64,000 bases of DNA from HK1 sp965220535 (GTDB lineage: Bacteria > Pseudomonadota > Gammaproteobacteria > HK1), in assembly GCA_965220535.1 (NCBI GenBank), contig OZ244833.1, forward strand, positions 3,596,001-3,660,000. The letters are read 5' to 3'. This document shows positions 55,335 through 63,510 of the stretch, in pieces. The notes under the pieces are model-generated. The model saw only the letters and a program-made list of their open reading frames with translations, was not told where the DNA came from and ran no database searches. Numbering within the stretch: position 1 is the first letter of the stretch; each line of letters begins with the position of its first letter. The translations under genes were made by a program, and so were the position numbers.

Positions 55335-56216
55335 TCAGGGCTCGGCCGGTATGTCGTAGTTCGTGATGATGGCCTCGGTCATCGCATGGCGGTGGCTTGT
55401 GCGGCCCCCCAAATGGTAAAAATGCTCCCGCGTTCGGATATGGAATCGCCCGCGGAACTTTTCCAGATGGCGATTGCGGCGATAGCCGTTGTGATGCCAC
55501 GTGGAGAGCATGAAATATCCCCGGATCCCCAAAAGGGCGTCGAAAAGCTCCCCCTCGTCTTTTTCGCCCCAGCGATCGTGGTAATCCGTATGTCTTTCGA
55601 TATAAGGGGGGTCGCAATAGACGATATCGTCGGCCCCCGCTTGTTCGATCGTGCGCTGGAAGGGTTGATATCGGAATTCGTATTCGCTCGCCTCGAGCCG
55701 CCGCGAGACGTATTCGATCTGGTTGACGATCCGAGTGATATAGGCCGGAGCGAAGCGCTGCGGTTTTTTGCAAAAAGGGACGTTGAACTCCCCTTTGCGG
55801 TTGAATCGAATCATGCCGTTGAAAGAGGCTCGGTTGAGAAAGAGAAAATCCAAGGGCTCGTGCTTTTCGTTGAATCGTTTTCTGACGGCGCGGTAATGGT
55901 CGGCACCCTCGGCAAGGAGGATCGCGCCCTCTCTTTCCAAATATTCCCGGGCGATCCCCGCAGTGATGCGACCTTGCTGCAAGGATTCGTAAAAGCGAAT
56001 CAGATGGGGGTTGTTGTCGCCCATCAGGGCTCGTTTGCCGGGGATGTTGTAGCCGACGACACCGCTGCCCATGAAGGGTTCGATCCAGCGGCCGCCGAAT
56101 CGACCTCGAAGGATCGGATCGGGAAGGAGGGTTTTGATCCAAGGAACCAGTTTGCTTTTGATTCCCTGGCATTTGATGGGCGGCACTTTGACGGGTACGG
56201 GATCGATGTCCGGCAT
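55335..56216 (-). CDS. D12-class (Dam-like) N6-adenine DNA methyltransferase
   Basis: A 293-aa enzyme. Motif I is EPFMGSGVVGYN and motif IV is DPPYIERHTDY; LNRASFNGMIRFNRKGEFNV and VYCDPPY are typical for Dam/DpnM-type proteins. The usual N-terminal KWAGGK is replaced by KCQGIKSKL. Dam-type enzymes methylate adenine in GATC, but the site here cannot be read from sequence. No nuclease gene is next to it, so it may be an orphan methylase. Confidence 0.9.
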   Translation of the reverse strand: MPDIDPVPVKVPPIKCQGIKSKLVPWIKTLLPDPILRGRFGGRWIEPFMGSGVVGYNIPGKRALMGDNNPHLIRFYESLQQGRITAGIAREYLEREGAILLAEGADHYRAVRKRFNEKHEPLDFLFLNRASFNGMIRFNRKGEFNVPFCKKPQRFAPAYITRIVNQIEYVSRRLEASEYEFRYQPFQRTIEQAGADDIVYCDPPYIERHTDYHDRWGEKDEGELFDALLGIRGYFMLSTWHHNGYRRNRHLEKFRGRFHIRTREHFYHLGGRTSHRHAMTEAIITNYDIPAEP

Positions 56217-56379
56217 ATCGTATTTCGCATTCGGCGACGGCGGGATCTTAACGGAGGGCTTTTAAAGGCGGGTGTTGCAGGCAAGGGGGCGGGCGACTTC
56301 TCGATCGTCCTCGATCATCCTCGATCATCCCTTTCCCTCGAAGGCGCTGCCCCGAGTCTTTGCGCGCTTGTCGATCGGC

Positions 56380-56413
56380 AAGAAAAAAGGGGCCGGGAAA
56401 AATACCCGGCCCC
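56380..56413 (-). terminator. Intrinsic terminator downstream of the YccA-like gene
   Basis: GGGGCCGGG / CCCGGCCCC stem (56389-56413) with a 7-nt loop. On the minus strand it is followed by TTTTTTCTTG. It lies in the 307-bp gap between the methylase and the YccA-like gene; a second, longer imperfect inverted repeat (TTTCGAAAGCGAG / CTCGTTTTCGAAA) is at about 56477-56520, right after the stop. Confidence 0.88.
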
Positions 56414-56523
56414 CTTAGCGACACGATCGACGAGAAGATCGACTCTCGCTTCGAAAAAACCGCCTTTTTCGAATCTTTTTCGAAAGCGAGAGGGCTAAAA
56501 AGCCCCGCTCGTTTTCGAAACTC

Positions 56524-57195
56524 TCAGTCGTCGCTCCCGGAGAAAGCCCCGAAGAGATGCAAGAGCGAGAGAAAGAGGTTGTAGATGGCCATATAGAGTC
56601 CGACGGTCGTGAGGATATAGTTGGTATTGGGGTTATGCACCAGTTGGCTGGTTTCATAAAGGATCAGCCCCGACATCAGCAGCACGAACATCGCGGAGAC
56701 CACCAGCGAAAGCCCCGGCAACGAGAATATCATCGCTCCGAGTCCGGCGAGGAAGGCGACCAATATCCCGGCGAACAAAAAGCCGCCGATGAAGCTGAAA
56801 TCCCGCTTCGTGGTGAGGGCGTAGCCGGACAGTCCGAGGAAGATGGCGGCCGTGCCCCCGAGCGCGGTCATCACCAGCTCGTTGCCATTGGGAAGCCCTA
56901 AATACAATTTGACGATCGAGCCGATGCTAAGACCCATGAAGCCGGTGAAAACGAAGACCCAAAGCAATGCCGATGCCCGCGCGGCATTCCGGTGAACCAT
57001 GAACAACAACCCGAAAAAACCGGCCAAGGTGATGAACCAAGGAAGAGTGATGTTGAGAACCACGGCGATACCGGCAGTCACGGCACTGAAAGCCAGCGTC
57101 ATCGCGAGCAGGGTGTAGGTGTTGCGGATCAGCTTGTTGGTCGCGAGGGTCGTATCGAGAGTTCGAGCGCCGAAGGCTTTGTTCTGAAGGTCCAT
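56524..57195 (-). CDS. Bax inhibitor-1/YccA family membrane protein
   Basis: A 223-aa protein with seven hydrophobic segments and family motifs: LATNKLIRNTYTLLAMTLAF, SGLILYETSQLVHNPNTNYI and AIYNLFLSLLHLFGAFSG at the end. YccA binds FtsH and modulates its proteolysis of membrane proteins. The ATG at 57195 has GGAGGAGA upstream. Confidence 0.94.
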   Translation of the reverse strand: MDLQNKAFGARTLDTTLATNKLIRNTYTLLAMTLAFSAVTAGIAVVLNITLPWFITLAGFFGLLFMVHRNAARASALLWVFVFTGFMGLSIGSIVKLYLGLPNGNELVMTALGGTAAIFLGLSGYALTTKRDFSFIGGFLFAGILVAFLAGLGAMIFSLPGLSLVVSAMFVLLMSGLILYETSQLVHNPNTNYILTTVGLYMAIYNLFLSLLHLFGAFSGSDD

Positions 57196-57679
57196 GGATG
57201 CAGTCTCCTCCTTTGAAGGTGGTCTTTCTCGGAGCGATTCGAAGATCGATGTCGGGCGATGCCGGGGGGATCGAGACCCTCGGCCTTGTCTTGCCTTGTC
57301 GGCGACTCATTGTCGGCGACGGGTCTTCGAAGCCTCGAATCGGCTCTTTGCAAGAATCCGTATCTTGCGGATCATACTCCGCTATGACGAGGATTCAAGA
57401 TCCGGTTTTTTCGATCATGCCATCATCGTCGCCGGCGGCGGAAGTCTCGTCCGTCGAGCCCGCGCTTGCCGGGAGCGTCTTCCAAGCGAAGCCGACCTTT
57501 GATTCCGGTCGGCAATTCCGGTCGCTAATTCCGGTCGGGCAAAAACGAGATGCGGCCTGACTTCCCGATTTTCAATATCTGCTGCTATCCTATCCGACCT
57601 CCCTGTCGGCAATCGCGGGGCGAGCGTTTGTCGAGGGGTCGCTCGGGATCGCATGGCTTCGCATGCGAAGGGGCTTTAA
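57196..57679. other. Intergenic region before tRNA-Ser
   Basis: About 480 bp without a supported gene. It should hold promoters for the YccA-like gene (minus) and for the tRNA (plus), with AT-richer DNA at 57565-57595. Confidence 0.45.
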
Positions 57680-57768
57680 GGTGGGGTGGCTGAGCGGCCG
57701 AAAGCACCGGTCTTGAAAACCGGAGAGCCGAAAAGGCTCCGTGGGTTCGAATCCCACCCCCACCGCCA
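57680..57768 (+). tRNA. tRNA-Ser (anticodon UGA)
   Basis: All arms are visible: acceptor GGTGGGG / CCCCACC, anticodon stem CCGGT / ACCGG with loop reading TGA, a long variable arm (GAGCC / GGCTC) as expected for serine, T-arm GTGGG / CCCAC with TTCGAAT, discriminator G and an encoded CCA end. Length is 89 nt. Confidence 0.97.
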
Positions 57769-58306
57769 TATTTTGTGTCGGGATATTTCGAAAAACGCCC
57801 TCGCGGCGACCTTTATCGCCGCGGATCGAGAGAACCCTTGCGGGGATATCCGAAGGGATACAAGGAAGGAGTCCGAGCGCTAGGGATCTGTCGATAGTCG
57901 ACTTTTCTCCGGCGGACATCCTTTATTCGGCCTTCGCCAAGGGCTCGCACGGTCGATGCCGAGGGTTTTTGTGCTCGCAAGGCGCATCATTGCCGCGTCG
58001 TGCGGGGTCTCGACGAAGCCGGTCGATAACCGGCTCGTTCCGAGGCTTTCGAGGAGATGGATCCTTCCGGTCTTGACTAATCGATAAATTCAGTTAAAAG
58101 GATAAGAGGCGGCATAATGGACGACCCCTCGGATCGAGTCGTCGTCGAGGGAGGAATATTCGCATCGAAGTCGGTCTTGGATGTTTATACCGTCGCCGAG
58201 CGGTCCGCGATCGAAAGTCGAGCGAGCGATCGCGCGAACCGACGGACTTTTCGTGCCGGAGCGGTTGTCGACCCCCGGACGAGATCGCATCACAGAGGAA
58301 TCCAAG
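57769..58306. other. Intergenic region between tRNA-Ser and the ankyrin gene
   Basis: About 540 bp with no gene I can support. An upstream in-frame extension of the ankyrin gene from 58181 is unlikely because its sequence is unrelated and the ribosome binding site is at 58294-58300. Confidence 0.45.
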
Positions 58307-59248
58307 ATGTTCAAACTGCTGGCGGCACCTTTGCACAAGGCGGTCGAGAAAGGTGATGCCGAAACCGTGAAATCCTTGATCGCCGAGGGTACGGACGTCA
58401 ATGCGAAGAGGTACGGGGGCATGGTGCCTTTGCACTTCGCCGCCGCCGGAGGCGATATCGGGATTTTCCGGATGCTGACGGAGGCCGGTGCCCATCTGGA
58501 TCCTAAAAACAACGGCGGCATGACCCCCTTGCACCTTGCGGCCTATAACAACAATATCGATATCGTGAACCTGTTGATCGCCGCCGGCGCCGATGTGCAC
58601 GTGAAAAACCACGGGCGCAAGACCCCCTCGCAGCTGGCGGTGGATAAATGCCATGTCGATGTCGCCAAGATCCTTTCGGAAGCCGAAAGCGGGATGGCGT
58701 TCGAGCCGCAAGAGAAATCGATCCTGCCGGAGATATCGGAGGCGTTGAACCAATCGGAGGCCTTGAACCAATCGGAAGCGTTGAGGATATCGGGGGCGTC
58801 CAAGATGGCACAGGCATCGAGGATCGACGAGACGCCGGCGGACGAGCCCTCGAGGGTGGCGGAAGCATCCAAGATGGCGTCTTTGCACAAGGCGGTCGAA
58901 AGAGGCGATACCGAAGCCGTGAAATCGTTGGTGGCCGGTATTTCGGATGTCAATGCGAGGAGGTACGGGGGTATGACGCCCCTGCATTTCGCCGCCGCCG
59001 GCGGGGATGCCGGGATTTTTCAGATGTTGATGGAGGCCGGAGCCTCTTTAGATCCCAAGAACAACGGCGGCATGACGCCTTTGCACCTTGCGGCCTACAA
59101 CAACCGGATCGACATCGTGAATATCTTGATCGATGCCGGTGCCGATGTGCATGTGAAAAACCACGGGCGCAAGACCGCCTCGCAGTTGGCGGTGGATAAA
59201 TGCCATGTCGATATCGCCAAAATACTCTCGGAGGCCGAATCCGGCTAG
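58307..59248 (+). CDS. Ankyrin-repeat protein with a duplicated ~125-aa module
   Basis: A 313-aa protein with no signal peptide. Residues 6-128 hold four ankyrin repeats (PLHKAVEKGDAETVKSLIAE, GMTPLHLAAYNN, and HGRKTPSQLAVDKCHVDVAK). Residues 187-313 repeat the same module almost word for word (SLHKAVERGDTEAVKSLVAG, HGRKTASQLAVDKCHVDIAK). The linker between them is itself repetitive (EALNQSEALNQSEAL). ATG 58307 follows AGAGGAATCCAAG. Ankyrin proteins bind other proteins and are common in host-associated bacteria; no partner can be named. Confidence 0.9.
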   Translation: MFKLLAAPLHKAVEKGDAETVKSLIAEGTDVNAKRYGGMVPLHFAAAGGDIGIFRMLTEAGAHLDPKNNGGMTPLHLAAYNNNIDIVNLLIAAGADVHVKNHGRKTPSQLAVDKCHVDVAKILSEAESGMAFEPQEKSILPEISEALNQSEALNQSEALRISGASKMAQASRIDETPADEPSRVAEASKMASLHKAVERGDTEAVKSLVAGISDVNARRYGGMTPLHFAAAGGDAGIFQMLMEAGASLDPKNNGGMTPLHLAAYNNRIDIVNILIDAGADVHVKNHGRKTASQLAVDKCHVDIAKILSEAESG

Positions 59249-59273
59249 CCTCGTCGGTACTCACTCTTTCGAG

Positions 59274-59310
59274 GAGCCAAGGCTTGCTTGGCTCTTACCC
59301 TTCTTTATTC
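59274..59310 (+). terminator. Intrinsic terminator after the ankyrin gene
   Basis: GAGCCAAG / CTTGGCTC stem with loop GCTTG, followed by the pyrimidine-rich TTACCCTTCTTTATT. It lies 26 bp after the stop. Confidence 0.7.
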
Positions 59311-59402
59311 GTCGCTCCTTTCGTTTTTCTTTGTCGGCCCGAGCGTCGTTCGACTTCGGGTGGCCCGCCGCGGTCTCGATCGATGATCAAACTCGTATCC
59401 CC

Positions 59403-61058
59403 TCAGCCCGACGAAGGCTTTCGATCTCTTTCGCGTAGCCTGAAACGTTGGATCTTGCCGGTGGCGGTTTTGGGAAGGGAGTCGGTGAATTCGATCCAGC
59501 GCGGATATTTATGGGGGGCGAGACGGTTTTTGACGAAGCGCTTGAGTTCTTCGATCAACCCTTCCGGATGATCGTCGCCGGTGCCTTTGTCGAGAACCAC
59601 GAAGGCCTTCGGCTTGATGAGATCGTTGTCGTCGCTCGCGGCGACCACCGCCGCTTCGAGCACGCGCTCGTGATCGAGAAGGGCCGATTCGACCTCGAAG
59701 GGCGAGACCCATTGGCCGCCGACTTTGAGCATGTCGTCGGTGCGGCCGCAGTAGCGGTAGCGGCCTTCGCTGTCGAGGATGTATTTGTCGCCGGTGCGGG
59801 TCCAAGGACCATGAAAGGCGAACAGGCTCCGTTCGCGCCGGTTCCAATAGGCGACGGCGCTCGAATCGCCTTTGACCCACAGTTCCCCGATCTCGCCGGC
59901 GGCGGCGGGCTCGCCGTGCTCGTCGAGGACCCGCAAATCGTAGCCGGGGACGGCGGTGCCGGTGGTGCCGTAGCGGTTGTCGTCGGGTCGGTTGGAAAGA
60001 AAGATATGGAGCATCTCGGTCGATCCCAGTCCATCGATGATCGGCACGCCGAATCGATCCTCCCAAGCCTCGCCGATAGGTGGCGGCAGGGCCTCGCCGG
60101 CCGAGACGCATAACCGCAAATCGACCTTGTTTTCCCCTGCGGCACCGAGGATCGCCCCGTAAAGCGTCGGGACCCCGAAGAAGATCGTCGGTCGATATTC
60201 GTCGAGGATGCGCCGCACTGCATCCGGGGTCGGGCGACCGGCGAGGGTGATCGCCGTGGCCCCGACGGATAGGGGGAAGGTCATCGCATTGCCGAGTCCG
60301 TATGCGAAGAAGAGCTTGGCGGCGGAGAATACGCGGTCGTCCTCGCGGATACCCAAAATCCCTTGGCCGTAGCGGAGCGCGGTGGTCGCGAGGCTGCGGT
60401 GCAGATGCATCGCGCCTTTGGGGGAGCCGGTCGAGCCCGAGGTATAGAGCCAAAAGGCGATATCGTCGCCGGTGGTATTCGCGGCTGCGAGTTCGGGCGA
60501 GGCGGCTTTCAGGCAATCGTCGAGGGCATCGAAACCGGTCGCGGCGGTCGCGGCGCTCGGCGCTTGTCCGGCGTCTTCTCCTTCGAAGCCCGAAGGAGCG
60601 TCGGCCACGACGATGCGTTCGAGCCACTCTCGCTCTTCGAGGATCGGGGCGAAAGCGGGAAGAAGATGAGCCCCTAGCACGAGAATGCGGGCGCGGGAGT
60701 CATGCAGGAGATTGTCGTAATCCTCGGTCGAGAGCAGGGTGTTGACCGGCACGGGGACGGCCCCGACCTTGATCGCCCCCCAAAAGACGGCGAGGAAGTC
60801 GATGCCGTCGTGCAGGCAGAGCATCACGCGATCTTCCATCCCGAGCCCTAAGGCGCGAAGGGCGTTCCCGGCGCGGTTGACGCGTTCGGCCAAATCCGCG
60901 TAGCGATACGCTTGACCGCTTTCTCCCTCGATCAAGGCGATCTTGTCGCCCCGTCCCCCCTCGATATGGCGATCGATGAATTCGAAGGCGGCGTTATATC
61001 GGTGGGCAAAGGATATTTGCGTTTCACCGGGGTCGAAATCGGCGGCGGATCGGTTCAT
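59403..61058 (-). CDS. bclA: Benzoate-CoA ligase
   Basis: A 551-aa adenylate-forming ligase. ATP loop YTSGSTGSPKGAMHLHRSL, later motifs IDGLGSTEMLHIFLSN, YWNRRERS, WTRTGDKY and the C-terminal lysine region KTATGKIQRFRLRE. The pattern ISFAHRYNAAFEFIDRHIE, then VPVPVNTLLSTEDYDNLLHD is that of benzoate-CoA ligases. It activates benzoate to benzoyl-CoA. boxB lies 84 bp upstream on the same strand, which supports this assignment. Confidence 0.92.
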   Translation of the reverse strand: MNRSAADFDPGETQISFAHRYNAAFEFIDRHIEGGRGDKIALIEGESGQAYRYADLAERVNRAGNALRALGLGMEDRVMLCLHDGIDFLAVFWGAIKVGAVPVPVNTLLSTEDYDNLLHDSRARILVLGAHLLPAFAPILEEREWLERIVVADAPSGFEGEDAGQAPSAATAATGFDALDDCLKAASPELAAANTTGDDIAFWLYTSGSTGSPKGAMHLHRSLATTALRYGQGILGIREDDRVFSAAKLFFAYGLGNAMTFPLSVGATAITLAGRPTPDAVRRILDEYRPTIFFGVPTLYGAILGAAGENKVDLRLCVSAGEALPPPIGEAWEDRFGVPIIDGLGSTEMLHIFLSNRPDDNRYGTTGTAVPGYDLRVLDEHGEPAAAGEIGELWVKGDSSAVAYWNRRERSLFAFHGPWTRTGDKYILDSEGRYRYCGRTDDMLKVGGQWVSPFEVESALLDHERVLEAAVVAASDDNDLIKPKAFVVLDKGTGDDHPEGLIEELKRFVKNRLAPHKYPRWIEFTDSLPKTATGKIQRFRLRERDRKPSSG

Positions 61059-61142
61059 GCTCCAAGGACCGTGACGAGGGTTTGCGAAGGCGAGTGGCGG
61101 TGAAGGGGCGAAGGGTTTTCGATAACGAGGGATCGCCGGCGA

Positions 61143-62564
61143 TCAGTCCAAACGCACGTATTCGAAATCGATCGCTTGCCCGTCGATCCCCCGCGCCGGC
61201 GGGGCGATCCAGTGGGCGAAACGGCCGGGTTCGGTGACGGCGCCGGGCATCAGGGAACGAATATAATCGCGGTCTTTTTGGCTCGGCAGCCAACGGTGCC
61301 GTTCGCGCTGCCAAGCATCGGCATCGAGAACCTTGCCTGCGGGATCGACGTCCATTCCCGAAAACTCCCCGATCGTGCGGTTGAAGGCGACATGGGGAAG
61401 GCGCAGTTCGAATTCCACTTCGTGGCTGCGGATGATGCGATTGAGGCGATCGATGCCGGCTTCGACATCGGCGACGAAATCGTCTCGCAGCCTTTCGTTG
61501 ATCGCGCCCAAAGCCGGTGCCTCCTCGCGCACGAAAGCGCCCTTTTTGAAACGCAGCACCGGCCAGGCGGCGTTCGTCAAACGATGGTCGTCCTCGATCC
61601 GGGATTCGTCGAAGCGTCCTTTGATCCCCGCGCTATAGCCGGCGGCGGCGTTGGTCGACACTTCGGAGCCGAAGAGGTCGAGGGTCACGCTGAAATGGAA
61701 GTTCAAATAGCGCTGGAAGGTCGGCAGGTCGATGATCCCGAGTTCGCGCGCTTCCTTTTTCGGGTGATCGCGCATGACTTCGCAGGTGCGCTGCACCACT
61801 CGCGCAAGGCCGGTGATGCCGACGAACATATGATGCGCCTCTTCGGTGAGCATGAAGCGGCAAGTGCGAGAGAGGGGGTCGAAGGCGGATTCGGTCAAGG
61901 AATGGAGCTGGAACTTTCCGTCCCGATCGGTGAGGAAGGTGAACATGAACAGGGCCAGCCAGTCCGGGGTGCGTTCGTTGAAGGCCCCGAGAATGCGCGG
62001 GCGGTCGGCGTCTCCGGAGCGTCTTGCGAGCAGCATCTCCGCTTCCTCGCGTCCGTCGCGCCCGAAATAGGCGTGCAGGAGGTAGATCATCGCCCATAGG
62101 TGGCGTCCTTCCTCGACGTTGATCTGGAAAAGGTTGCGCAGATCGTAATTCGAAGGGCAGGTTTGTCCCAGATGTCTTTGCTGCTCGACCGAGGCCGGTT
62201 CGGTATCCCCTTGGACGACGATCAAGCGGCGCAAGGCGGCACGGTATTCCCCGGGCACCTGCTGCCAGACGGGTTTTCCTCGGTGTTCGCCGAAGCCGAT
62301 CCTTCGATCCGCCTCCGGCTCGGCAAGGAAGATCCCCCAGCGGTAATCGGGCATGCGGGTGTAGCCGAAATTCGCCCATCCCTTGCGGTCGACCGAGGTG
62401 GCGGTGCGTAGGTAGACTTCGTGCGCCGCGCTGCCGCTCGGTCCCATATCGCGCCACCAGTCGACGAAGGCCGGTTGCCAGCGCTCCAAGGCGCGCCGAA
62501 GGCGGCGATCCGATGCGAGATCGACGTTGTTCGGGATGCGTTCGTTGTAGTTGATCGATGACAT
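61143..62564 (-). CDS. boxB: Benzoyl-CoA 2,3-epoxidase subunit BoxB
   Basis: A 473-aa di-iron monooxygenase of the aerobic box pathway. NYNERIPNNVDLASDRRLRR at the start and INVEEGRHLWAMIYLLHAYF, LTEEAHHMFVGITGLARVVQ carry the Glu/His iron ligands; the length is exactly that of known BoxB. It converts benzoyl-CoA to the 2,3-epoxide with BoxA as reductase. ATG 62564 has AAGGA upstream; longer starts are not conserved. boxA and boxC are not in the window. The 237-bp space to hslV should contain promoters for both directions. Confidence 0.95.
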   Translation of the reverse strand: MSSINYNERIPNNVDLASDRRLRRALERWQPAFVDWWRDMGPSGSAAHEVYLRTATSVDRKGWANFGYTRMPDYRWGIFLAEPEADRRIGFGEHRGKPVWQQVPGEYRAALRRLIVVQGDTEPASVEQQRHLGQTCPSNYDLRNLFQINVEEGRHLWAMIYLLHAYFGRDGREEAEMLLARRSGDADRPRILGAFNERTPDWLALFMFTFLTDRDGKFQLHSLTESAFDPLSRTCRFMLTEEAHHMFVGITGLARVVQRTCEVMRDHPKKEARELGIIDLPTFQRYLNFHFSVTLDLFGSEVSTNAAAGYSAGIKGRFDESRIEDDHRLTNAAWPVLRFKKGAFVREEAPALGAINERLRDDFVADVEAGIDRLNRIIRSHEVEFELRLPHVAFNRTIGEFSGMDVDPAGKVLDADAWQRERHRWLPSQKDRDYIRSLMPGAVTEPGRFAHWIAPPARGIDGQAIDFEYVRLD

Positions 62565-62801
62565 CGCTGATCGGTCCTTGCCGAGACGGAGTGCGGAAAA
62601 GGGGGGTTGAAAGGGACTGTGAGCCGGCGGCGACGAAGCGCTGCCGAAGCGAAAATGCCGGCCAAGAGATGCCGAAGCGAAATGGATTGTACGATCCACG
62701 GGTTTTTCGCGGATCGCCGAAGGGATCGAGGGTCTTCGCCGACCTGCTTGGGCTAAGATCGAGGATTGATTTTTCGGATCGACGAGGGTTTCGGGTACAT
62801 A

Positions 62802-63359
62802 ATGGAAAGTTTTCACGGCACGACCATTTTAGCGGTCCGGCGCGACGAAAGGGTGGTGATCGGCGGCGACGGTCAAGTTTCGATGGAGTCGATCGTCCTC
62901 AAGGGCAATGCCCGCAAGGTGCGGCGGTTGTACAAGGATCGAGTGATCGCGGGCTTTGCCGGTAGCACGGCGGATGCCTTCACCTTGTTCGAGCGCTTCG
63001 AAACGAAACTCGATCAGCACGCGGGCCATCTCAGTCGGGCGGCGGTGGAGTTGGCCAAGGATTGGCGTACCGAGAACGCTCTGCGCCGTCTCGAGGCCAT
63101 GCTCTTGGTTGCCGATCATCGGGAACTGCTGATGCTTTCGGGGAACGGGGACGTGATCGTCCCGCAGCGTGATATCGCGGCGATCGGCTCCGGCGGACCC
63201 TTCGCATTGGCCGCGGCGCGGGCGTTGTCGGAAGCCACAGCCCTCGATGCCCGCTCGATCGTCGAGCGTTCGCTCGGCATCGCCGCCGATATCTGCGTTT
63301 ATACCAACCACGAGATCGTCATCGAGGAAATCGGCCCCGACGATCCTCTCCCCGATTGA
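62802..63359 (+). CDS. hslV: ATP-dependent protease subunit HslV
   Basis: A 185-aa proteasome-like peptidase subunit. The catalytic threonine is in the TT of MESFHGTTILAVRRDERVVI, so a six-residue propeptide must be removed; forms with MExFHGTT are known in several bacteria. GGDGQVS and KGNARKVRRLYKDRVIAGFA are diagnostic. ATG 62802 is chosen over 62766 on family alignment. hslU follows 151 bp downstream, wider than the usual few bases. Confidence 0.95.
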   Translation: MESFHGTTILAVRRDERVVIGGDGQVSMESIVLKGNARKVRRLYKDRVIAGFAGSTADAFTLFERFETKLDQHAGHLSRAAVELAKDWRTENALRRLEAMLLVADHRELLMLSGNGDVIVPQRDIAAIGSGGPFALAAARALSEATALDARSIVERSLGIAADICVYTNHEIVIEEIGPDDPLPD

Positions 63360-63510
63360 ATCCCGGCAAAGTCGCCGGCGGGCTTTGCGCGGTCTTTCGC
63401 CCGCCTCGACGGCGCTTCGTCGCGATCCCCGCTAAGCCGAAACCGGGCTCGATGGATTCAAAAAGGCGGCACGAAACGAGTCGAAGATCTTTGGCGGAAA
63501 ACCCTTCATC

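Noticed and set aside
58181..58306. Upstream extension of the ankyrin gene
   Set aside because: The extra residues are not ankyrin-like, and a ribosome binding site sits just before ATG 58307.
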